Source of the DNA: Acidobacteriota bacterium
Lineage (GTDB): Bacteria > Acidobacteriota > Vicinamibacteria > Vicinamibacterales > 2-12-FULL-66-21
NCBI GenBank assembly: GCA_003222675.1
Contig: QHWT01000064.1
Coordinates: 23,825 to 87,824 of the forward strand
Direction of reading: 5' to 3'
Length of the DNA: 64,000 nt
The stretch's first letter is position 1. Each line of letters begins with the position of its first letter. Shown here in pieces: positions 1 to 7,057 of the stretch. The position numbers and the translations under genes were made by a program. The notes below the pieces were generated by a model. It saw nothing but the letters and a program-made list of their open reading frames with translations, was not told the origin of the DNA and did not search any database.

Positions 1-1895
1 TGCCGCCGGCGCACGTCTGCCTGCGCCTTCAGCAGCCCGTTGAGGGCTTCCATCTCGTGCGGGATCGCTTCGCCGGTCCTGCGTGATTCGAGCTGCGCGA
101 TCGCCCGCGTCATCGCCGCCACTGCTTCCGCTACAGGATCGCTGCTACCGCCGGACGCCGGTTGGCGCGTGGAGATCTGCTGCGGGAACCCGCGCCGCCG
201 CGGCCGCAGCGCTCCAGCCGCCTGCTGGGCGCGGGCCTTGAGCTCCGACTGCGCGTCGGCGATCGCTTTGACGTCCGTCGCGGACCGCCCTGCGGCCGAG
301 CGCCGCTCCAGGTTCCACGTTGCGCTGATGATCTCCTTCTGCGCGGCGACCAGGCTTTCGAGCTCGGTGCCCATCGCTCCCGCCATCGCCTGGCTCTCGG
401 CCGCTGCGTACTCCTCGTTGAAGGGCTTTACTTCGAGAAAGAAGATCTCGCTTCGCGTGAGGGTGGACTGCTTGCCGCGCGCGACGTCGCGCGCACGCGC
501 GTAATACGTGATCACATCGCCGGGCTTGACGCCGAGATCTTCGGCGGCCACCATACGCGACCCGATACGCGATACGTCCGTGCCGCCAATAGTCGTGAAC
601 GGGACCACGTGCTCGGAGCCGCCCGCGACGGCATACACCATCTCGAAGCTCGCGATTCCATAGTCATCGTCTGCGCGCGCTTCGATCGTGACCTCTTCGA
701 GCGGCGTGATTTGCTGATCTCCGGCCGGCCGCAGCACATGGACTTCCGGCGGTCGATCGTCCATCAAGCGAATGAAGTATTCCGTGCCCTCTGAGTGGAG
801 CCCGTCGGCGTCGGTAAGCGCGACGCGATATGCCGCCTCGTCTGCGAGGGTCAGCGTGGACTCATACGTGCGGTCGTCGACGCGGACGAGAGGCGCGGCG
901 GGCTTACGCTCGGAGAGCGCAAGCCGCCCTTCCTTCACGGGCTTGTCGGTCTGGACGCGCACGCGCACGCGGGTGCCGGCAGGTCCAAAGATGTCGCCGC
1001 CGTCGCGTTCCTCGCGCGGACGCAGGCCCGTAAACGAAGGGAACTCGTAATGAAGATCGATGCGCCGGACGCGCGCGGGAAAGAGCGCGGTGACGCCGTA
1101 CTCGCGCGAGGCGGCCGCGCCGGCGTGCACGCGATAGGTGAACGATCGATCGACGGCGTTAATCCTGAGCTCGTATCGTTCCCCTGCCTGCACCATTGCG
1201 ACGCTGCGCGTCTGGCCGTTCGACACGAGCGTCAGCGTGGGGACGACGTGCGTCAATGTCCCCGCGCGAGCGTTCAGGCTTGCCGCGATCGTCAGCGGTC
1301 GGCCGGCCGGCACGCGCACGTCTCCCGGTTGCACCGTCACGACGATGCTCCCAGGCAAATAACGCAGCCGCGCCACCTCGAACGCCCGGAACAGCAGCGG
1401 CGTCGCGAACACCACGACGAATGCGAGCGCGGCCGACGCGAACAGCGCGTTCCTGGCCCTGCTGCCGAGCGACGCGCCGTCGAAGATGCACGCGAGATCG
1501 ATCTCGCCAAGGCGCTCGACTGCGCGGTCAATCACGAGTGACCCGAAGGTATCGGATGCCGCGCCGCGCCGTGACGCGTCGACGGCGGACACGATCGCGT
1601 CATCGAGCTCCGGGCACCGTTCTTCCACGAAACGCGCCACCCTCGCGTCGTCTGGTCGATGCCGAAATGGCCAGATCAGGAACGACGCGGCGATCGCGAT
1701 CAGAGTAAGCGCGGCGATCGACAACAGCAGCGCCGCGGCGTCCGGGGGGTGCAGCCAGCGATCTGTCAGTGCTGCCGCCCCAATCACGGCAGCCGCGGTG
1801 CCGAAGATCCGCGCCAGGAGCTGCAGAGCCACCGCGATGAACCATCGCCTGCGGATGGCGTTCAAGAGACGGTGCAGTTCAGCATGCGGAGTCAT
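1..1895 (-). CDS. DUF4175-like large membrane protein (3' end outside window)
   Basis: I translated this frame by hand: it is open from an ATG at 1895 to the window edge, while both other frames on this strand carry stops. The N-terminus has two hydrophobic segments (about residues 17-42 and 53-74), a third lies near residue 130, then a long soluble region rich in beta-type sequence and, after about residue 500, a charged helical region rich in Gln, Ala and Glu. This layout matches the large DUF4175-type proteins that close MoxR/DUF58/BatA clusters. The ATG overlaps the TGA of the upstream BatA gene (ATGA), so translation is probably coupled. Role unknown; an envelope-associated partner of the VWA proteins is an inference from context. 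Confidence 0.8.
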   Translation of the reverse strand, partial: MTPHAELHRLLNAIRRRWFIAVALQLLARIFGTAAAVIGAAALTDRWLHPPDAAALLLSIAALTLIAIAASFLIWPFRHRPDDARVARFVEERCPELDDAIVSAVDASRRGAASDTFGSLVIDRAVERLGEIDLACIFDGASLGSRARNALFASAALAFVVVFATPLLFRAFEVARLRYLPGSIVVTVQPGDVRVPAGRPLTIAASLNARAGTLTHVVPTLTLVSNGQTRSVAMVQAGERYELRINAVDRSFTYRVHAGAAASREYGVTALFPARVRRIDLHYEFPSFTGLRPREERDGGDIFGPAGTRVRVRVQTDKPVKEGRLALSERKPAAPLVRVDDRTYESTLTLADEAAYRVALTDADGLHSEGTEYFIRLMDDRPPEVHVLRPAGDQQITPLEEVTIEARADDDYGIASFEMVYAVAGGSEHVVPFTTIGGTDVSRIGSRMVAAEDLGVKPGDVITYYARARDVARGKQSTLTRSEIFFLEVKPFNEEYAAAESQAMAGAMGTELESLVAAQKEIISATWNLERRSAAGRSATDVKAIADAQSELKARAQQAAGALRPRRRGFPQQISTRQPASGGSSDPVAEAVAAMTRAIAQLESRRTGEAIPHEMEALNGLLKAQADVRRR

Positions 1896-3727
1896 CTGGA
1901 TCCCACGAAGCATTCAGCGACGAGCGCCACCAGCAGCAACATGAGGCCATACCGCCAATATCCCTGGCGCGATTCCGCTTCTTCCGCGGCGCGCGCGGGC
2001 TGCGACGAGGGACGCGCGGGGGCCCGCGCGATCAGCGCGGCGAACTCTGCGGGCGTGACGCGATCGATATCGCTCTCGCGCACGTCGACGTTGACGGCGA
2101 GGGTGCGCCCTTCAGCCTGGATAATTCCCGGCCGTGCGGGCACGCCCGCCGGGACGTCCGCCACGAGATACCCTGCCGTCTCGGGCGCGCGCGCGCCGAG
2201 ATAGCGGACGGTCTCCTGCGCGAATGGCACGAACGCCGGATGCAGCGGAAAGTCGTTCCAGCGCCGATCGAGGTCCGACGTGAACAGGACAATCCGTCCC
2301 TGGGCGGCGGCGCGCTCGACGAGCGCCGGCATACCCTGGGTGTAGCTGGCGATCACGCGCCACGACCCGCCGGGCTGCAGCTGCCAGGCGTGCTGAAACG
2401 ACACCTGGCCCAGGTTCGCAGCAACCGCGTCGAACGGCCTGAAGATCGGATGGCGCAGATCACTGACGGCGAGCACGCCCGCGTCTCCGCGATCGCGCGC
2501 GACGAGCGCCGGCTGCCAATCGAGGACGGTCGAGAGCACGGAAGGATCGACGTCGGGTGCCGCCGCGATCAACAACCCGCCGCCCGCGCCAAGAAACGTG
2601 CGCAGCGAATCGCGAACGCGGCGGTCCAATCCATGCGTCGACAGGATTGCGATGACCGAGTACTGCGCGACGTCCGCCGGCGTCATCGCTGCGAATTCAG
2701 GTCCGTGCGCGGTGCGCACGGCGAACCCGGTGCCGCTCTCATCTTCTGCTTCGAGCGCGCGCGCGAGGTAAAAGCCCGAGGTCGATCCAGGGCCGCCGAC
2801 GACGATCAGCACGCGCGGCCTGCCGCGCGGGTCGGTCAGCGCATAGCGGACGTTGTCTCCGCTGAACCCGTCGGGATCGGAAACGGCGACGTCGACCGCC
2901 GCGCGTGAGGCCATGTTGTCAAAGGGCACGTCGAGCGACGCCGCCGGCGGAACCGTGACGCGGCGCGTAACCTCGGTTCTGCCGGCTACCTCGAGCCGCA
3001 CGTCGGTCTCGCGTGGCGCGGCGCCGAAATTCCTGATCGTCGCCAAGAGGCGCCGGGTCTCCGGTCGAATCTCCGTGACGGCAAGATTGCTGGACGCGCC
3101 GCCGGCGTCGCGCACGGCGAGATCGATTTCTTGCGGGAGCGCAGCGGTGCTGCCGTCGAAACCGCTCCGCTGCAGATCGCCCACGATGACGAGCCGCCCG
3201 GGCGACTGATCCGGCAGCAGATCGGACGCCTTGTCGAACGCCGATGCGTAGCGCGTGGCGGCAAAGGACGGCGTGATCTCGTCGATCGCGAGTCGCGCGT
3301 CGGCTGCCGCGCCGGTCGGCGCCACCACATCCGCACGCTGATCGAACGCGATCACCAGAACGCGATCCGCTCCGGCCTCGTCAACTGCCTGCCGTGCGAG
3401 TGCCCTGGCCCGCTCCATCACCCCTGGTGCCGACATGCTCAACGATCGATCGATAGCGATCACTGTCGTGCGAGTCGACGACCGGGCGCCCGCGAGGTAC
3501 GGGCGCGCGAACGATCCGGCAAGGAGCAGCAGCGCGGCCACGCGCGCGAGCAGCAGCAGGATGTCGCGCAGCCGGCGGCGCCGCGATCGCTCGATCGGGC
3601 TCACGCGCAGCAGCCGCACGGCCGTGAACGGCAGCGGCGGCGCCACGTCACGCCGCAGCAGGTGCAGCACGATCGGCAGCGCAATCAGCGCTGCGCCGAC
3701 GAGGTAAAGAGGTGAGAGAAACGACAT
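1892..3727 (-). CDS. BatA-type protein with von Willebrand factor A domain
   Basis: A 611-residue protein. It opens with the aerotolerance-regulator N-terminal (BatA) pattern: a hydrophobic segment at residues 5-24, a basic linker and a second segment near 56-76. A VWA domain follows with the metal-binding DRSLS (residues 93-97) and a later conserved TRYASAF. The middle resembles a glutamine-amidotransferase-like fold, and a single hydrophobic helix ends the protein. The start is the ATG at 3727, where the BatA motif begins; a 20-residue in-frame extension upstream is Arg/Pro-rich and not credible. It lies 269 bp downstream of DUF58 and overlaps the next gene by 4 bp. Proteins of this class sit in the inner membrane and are thought to act with MoxR chaperone ATPases in envelope stress; the exact target is unknown. 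Confidence 0.9.
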   Translation of the reverse strand: MSFLSPLYLVGAALIALPIVLHLLRRDVAPPLPFTAVRLLRVSPIERSRRRRLRDILLLLARVAALLLLAGSFARPYLAGARSSTRTTVIAIDRSLSMSAPGVMERARALARQAVDEAGADRVLVIAFDQRADVVAPTGAAADARLAIDEITPSFAATRYASAFDKASDLLPDQSPGRLVIVGDLQRSGFDGSTAALPQEIDLAVRDAGGASSNLAVTEIRPETRRLLATIRNFGAAPRETDVRLEVAGRTEVTRRVTVPPAASLDVPFDNMASRAAVDVAVSDPDGFSGDNVRYALTDPRGRPRVLIVVGGPGSTSGFYLARALEAEDESGTGFAVRTAHGPEFAAMTPADVAQYSVIAILSTHGLDRRVRDSLRTFLGAGGGLLIAAAPDVDPSVLSTVLDWQPALVARDRGDAGVLAVSDLRHPIFRPFDAVAANLGQVSFQHAWQLQPGGSWRVIASYTQGMPALVERAAAQGRIVLFTSDLDRRWNDFPLHPAFVPFAQETVRYLGARAPETAGYLVADVPAGVPARPGIIQAEGRTLAVNVDVRESDIDRVTPAEFAALIARAPARPSSQPARAAEEAESRQGYWRYGLMLLLVALVAECFVGSR

Positions 3728-3966
3728 CGTGTTTGCATTTCTCAATGCGCGTGGGGCCCACCCCTTTCGATCGCGTCGGGGCCCCACCCCCGACGCGTGC
3801 CGCTACGCCCATTCGGGCTACGCGGCGGCTGAAGGCTCTCACGCGCTCGCGCTCGACGGCGCGACGCCTGTCAGTTCCAGCCGAAGGCTGTCCCGCCGAA
3901 GCGCCTTGCGCGAAGGCGGACGTCGACTCGGTCCGGCCGCAGGCGCTCCTCAGTGCGCCTGGGGCG

Positions 3967-3994
3967 GCCTCCTGCCTCCTGCCTCCTGCCTCCT
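3967..3994. repeat. Four perfect heptamers beside the DUF58 stop
   Basis: Four exact copies of GCCTCCT run up to the stop codon of the DUF58 gene. Read on the gene's own strand the unit is AGGAGGC, which contains the Shine-Dalgarno consensus, but the next start codon is about 240 bp away. The rest of the 3728-3996 gap holds GC-rich sequence with a GGGGCCC inverted pair near 3756-3790 and no gene that I can support. Confidence 0.8.
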
Positions 3995-3996
3995 GC

Positions 3997-4908
3997 CTAC
4001 TTTCTCCTCGACCTCGCATCCAAATATGCCAGCAACGCGAAATCCAGCGGCTTCGATGTATCGAGCATCAGGTAGTCGATCCCGACACCGCGCAGCTCGC
4101 GCTCGTAAAACGCTCGCATCTCCTCCAGCGCCTTGAGATAACTCGCCCGCACGCGGGAGGGATCCGCCGTGATCTCGTCGGCGCTCTCGATATCCGTGAA
4201 CCGCGCAGCGCCCTTGAATGGAAACCGCAGCTCGTGAGGATCGAGCAGCTGGAAAACAATGACGTCGGTCCCACGGTGGCGCAGATGCTTCAGGCCGCGG
4301 ACCACCGTGTCGGGCTCATCGAGCAGATCGGAGATCAGCACCGCGAGGCTCCGCTTCACGAGCGCTTCCGCAAGCTGATGCAGCGGGCGGCCGACATCCG
4401 AACGATCGCCCGGCGACAGCTTCTCCAGCGCGAGCAGGATCGCGTGGAGGTGGCCCGGCCGGGCGCTCGCCGGTAGGCGCGCCAGAATCTTCTCGTCGAA
4501 GGCGATCAGCCCGGTCGCGTCGCGCTGGCGGTTCATCAGGTATGCCAGCGATGCGGCCAGCACGCTGCCGTACTCGAGCTTGCTGGTCGGCGCACCGCCG
4601 CGGTACGTCATCGACTTGCTGACGTCGAGCAGGAGATGACAATCGAGATTCGTTTCCTCTTCGAACTTCTTGACGTAATGACGATCGCTTCGCGCGTAGA
4701 CCTTCCAGTCGAGGGTGGACAGATCGTCGCCGGGAAGGTACTGCCGGTACTCGGCGAACTCGACGCTGAATCCTTTATACGGACTCCGGTGCAGTCCTGA
4801 GAGGAATCCCTCCACGACCGTACGGGCCTTCAGCTCCATGGTCGCGAGCCGCGCGATGACGGCCGGATCGAGGAACCGGAGATCGCGGTTCGGGGCAGTG
4901 GCGGGCAT
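3997..4908 (-). CDS. DUF58 domain-containing protein
   Basis: A 303-residue protein with the hallmark DUF58 block: RQYLPGDD followed by LDWKVYARSD at about residues 55-75, and a VWA-like DVSKSM at 95-100. There is no signal peptide or obvious membrane segment, so it is probably cytoplasmic or membrane-peripheral. I chose the ATG at 4908 (AAGG six bases upstream); a GTG two codons earlier is possible. It follows the MoxR ATPase by 61 bp, a gap filled by a nonamer array, and precedes BatA. The MoxR-DUF58-BatA order is the classic arrangement in which the AAA+ protein is thought to remodel a VWA-protein complex. Substrate unknown. Confidence 0.92.
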   Translation of the reverse strand: MPATAPNRDLRFLDPAVIARLATMELKARTVVEGFLSGLHRSPYKGFSVEFAEYRQYLPGDDLSTLDWKVYARSDRHYVKKFEEETNLDCHLLLDVSKSMTYRGGAPTSKLEYGSVLAASLAYLMNRQRDATGLIAFDEKILARLPASARPGHLHAILLALEKLSPGDRSDVGRPLHQLAEALVKRSLAVLISDLLDEPDTVVRGLKHLRHRGTDVIVFQLLDPHELRFPFKGAARFTDIESADEITADPSRVRASYLKALEEMRAFYERELRGVGIDYLMLDTSKPLDFALLAYLDARSRRK

Positions 4909-4916
4909 GAACACCT

Positions 4917-4967
4917 TCCGTGTGATCCGTGTGATCCGTGTGATCCGTGCGATCCGTGCGATCCGTG
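4917..4967. repeat. Nonamer tandem array between MoxR and DUF58
   Basis: About five and a half copies of a 9-bp unit, GTGATCCGT and its variant GCGATCCGT, fill almost the entire gap between the MoxR stop at 4970 and the DUF58 start. Nine is a multiple of three, so a copy-number change would not shift a frame, but it would alter the spacing between the two genes. Confidence 0.85.
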
Positions 4968-4969
4968 GT

Positions 4970-5980
4970 TCACATTCCGCTGCGCGGCGCCGGCACCGCC
5001 TCGAGAAGACGATCGACGAGGACGTCGGACGTGACTTTTTCCGATTCCGCGTAGAAGTTTGGAATGATGCGGTGACGCAGGATCGGGTGCGCGAGCGCGC
5101 GCAGGTCGCCGACCGACACGTGGTAGCGTCCGTTCATCAACGCACGCGCCTTGGCCGAGAGGATCAACGACTGCGACGCGCGCAGCCCGGCGCCCCACTT
5201 GACCCAGTCCTTCACGAACGGCAGATTCTGCTGGCGCCCGGGACGCGACGAATCGACGAGCCGCACTGCGTAGCGCGCAATCTCTTCGGCGACGACGACC
5301 TGGCGCACGAGCTGTTGGTACTCGAGGATCTCCGCGCCGCTCAGCACCCGGTTAGGCGCCGGCGGACGGGCACCGGTCGTCTGCGTCACCACCGTCACCT
5401 CGTCGTCTTCGCTCAGATACGACACGACGACGTTGAACATGAACCGATCGAGCTGTGCTTCGGGCAGCGGGTACGTGCCCTCGAGCTCGATCGGATTCTG
5501 CGTCGCGAGCACGAAGAACGGCCGTTCGAGCGGATACGTGCGCCCGGCGGCGGTGACGTGATACTCCTGCATCGCCTCGAGCAGCGCCGCCTGGGTTTTC
5601 GGCGGCGTGCGGTTGATCTCGTCGGCGAGCAGGATCTGCGCGAAGATCGGCCCCTTCACGAAGCGCAGGCTGCGGTGCCCGCCGTCTTCGTCGAGCACCT
5701 CGGTGCCGGTGATGTCGGCCGGCATGAGATCGGGCGTGAACTGGATCCGCTTGAACGAGAGATCCAGGATCTCGGCGAGCGTCTTGATCAACAGCGTCTT
5801 CGCCAGGCCGGGCACACCCGTGATCAGGCAATGGCCGCCGGTGAAGAGGGCCATCAGCACCTCGTCGATGACCGCGTCCTGGCCCACAATCACCTTCCGG
5901 ATCTCGGCAAGGATGCGGTCGCGTCCGAGCGCGACGCGTTCGGCTACGGCGGTGAGCCCCGCCTGCGAGGTCGTTTCCAT
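4970..5980 (-). CDS. MoxR family AAA+ ATPase
   Basis: A 336-residue AAA_3/MoxR ATPase. Walker A is GVPGLAKT at residues 55-62, Walker B is LLADEINR at 117-124, and sensor 1 is the ATQNP stretch. The C-terminal AAA lid follows. The start is the ATG at 5980 (METTSQ); the frame is open for 32 more codons upstream, but these are encoded by the 70-bp triplicate repeat and look unlike protein. It leads the MoxR-DUF58-BatA-DUF4175 run on the minus strand, consistent with a chaperone-like ATPase that assembles or activates the VWA partners downstream. Confidence 0.95.
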   Translation of the reverse strand: METTSQAGLTAVAERVALGRDRILAEIRKVIVGQDAVIDEVLMALFTGGHCLITGVPGLAKTLLIKTLAEILDLSFKRIQFTPDLMPADITGTEVLDEDGGHRSLRFVKGPIFAQILLADEINRTPPKTQAALLEAMQEYHVTAAGRTYPLERPFFVLATQNPIELEGTYPLPEAQLDRFMFNVVVSYLSEDDEVTVVTQTTGARPPAPNRVLSGAEILEYQQLVRQVVVAEEIARYAVRLVDSSRPGRQQNLPFVKDWVKWGAGLRASQSLILSAKARALMNGRYHVSVGDLRALAHPILRHRIIPNFYAESEKVTSDVLVDRLLEAVPAPRSGM

Positions 5981-5989
5981 AATCAGATC

Positions 5990-6199
5990 GGGGCTCCGCC
6001 CCGAACCCCGGCTCGTCGCTCGCGGGGGCCCCTGCGCCCCGCTCCGCTCCTTCTCACGTGGGGCTCCGCCCCACACCCCGGCTCGGTCGCTCGCGGGGGC
6101 CCCTGCGCCCCGCTCCGCTCCCTCTCACGTGGGGCTCCGCCCCACACCCCGGCTCGGTCGCTCGCGGGGGCCCCTGCGCCCCGCTCCGCTTCCTCGCGG
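5990..6199. repeat. Three tandem copies of a ~70-bp GC-rich unit
   Basis: Three direct copies, about 5990-6059, 6060-6130 and 6131-6199, differ at only a few positions. Each contains GGGGCTCCGCCCC, which is a palindrome, followed by CGCGGGGGCCCCTGCGCCCCGC. The array occupies most of the gap between the DUF4159 stop and the MoxR start. I see no open frame in it that looks like protein. Up to 6265 the rest holds a short AT-richer stretch and no gene. Confidence 0.9.
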
Positions 6200-6265
6200 G
6201 CGCGCTGTGCGCGCGACCGTTGTGCCGAAACAACGACGGAATTCGGAATATGGACGGCATAACGG

Positions 6266-7057
6266 TCAGTGCGTCAGCGAGTAAACGATTTCGTTGATTT
6301 CCATCCGGTAGGCTTGCGCGGTGTACTTCACGTAGCCCGGAAATTCGGCGACGTTCGACCACTCCCAGCCGTCGCCCATGTCGGTGTTCCAGTTGATCAG
6401 CACCATGGCGCGGCCGTTGTCGTCCTCGATCGCGCGGAGCGTTGCGATGTACCCGCCCTTCTCCCACGTGCGCCCCTGCAGAAACGATCCGAGGCCGGGC
6501 GTCTGCGGAAATCCATCGAGCTTGTAGAAGCAGCTGAAGATCGGATGGTCGTTCGGAAGATCGATGATCCTGCGGTCCGGGAACACGCGCTTCAACTCGC
6601 GTTCAACGTTCGCCCACTCGATTGGCCCGTGGAAGTCGTCGAACGTCAGCGTGCCGCCGCGCAGCAGGAACTCGCGAAGGATGGGCACTTCGGTCTCCTT
6701 CAACCGCAGGTTGCCCCCTTCCACGATGTAGATCCACGGATACTTCCAGAGATTGGGATCCTCGATCGTGATGTTCACGGGATCGTTCACCTGGATCGAT
6801 GTCGCGGTCCGCACGCGGCGCGACAGGTTCCACTCGGCCGCGGGCGCGTCGATGTACCACGGCTCATCGTACATGCTGAACCCGCGCCCCATCGTCCAGG
6901 CCGTGTAGCGAATCCGAGCGAACGTCCATTGCAGGCCGGCGAAGCGGAGGTCGGGCGCCGCCGGCGTCGGGGGCGGCTGCGCCGCGGCGCGCGGCGCCAC
7001 GATCCACGCAAGCGCACAGACGAGAACGGCGGTGGCGGCGCCGAGCGACAGCTTCAC
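6266..7057 (-). CDS. DUF4159 domain-containing exported protein
   Basis: A 263-residue protein with a signal peptide (hydrophobic residues about 5-26, AAA-Q cleavage region) and a DUF4159 domain over nearly all the remainder. The domain shows the expected pattern: an early WTFARIRYT, a central YIVEGG, then GGTLTFDDFHGP, and NWNTDMGDGWEW near the end. The family has a glutamine-amidotransferase-like fold without known catalysis and is commonly found beside MoxR/DUF58/BatA clusters. It overlaps the upstream TPR gene by 4 bp (ATGA), suggesting translational coupling. Likely periplasmic; function unknown. Confidence 0.88.
   Translation of the reverse strand: MKLSLGAATAVLVCALAWIVAPRAAAQPPPTPAAPDLRFAGLQWTFARIRYTAWTMGRGFSMYDEPWYIDAPAAEWNLSRRVRTATSIQVNDPVNITIEDPNLWKYPWIYIVEGGNLRLKETEVPILREFLLRGGTLTFDDFHGPIEWANVERELKRVFPDRRIIDLPNDHPIFSCFYKLDGFPQTPGLGSFLQGRTWEKGGYIATLRAIEDDNGRAMVLINWNTDMGDGWEWSNVAEFPGYVKYTAQAYRMEINEIVYSLTH

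Noticed and set aside
4715..6262. 515-codon plus-strand frame across DUF58 and MoxR
   Set aside because: Shadow of two real genes, with its end made from the 70-bp repeats.
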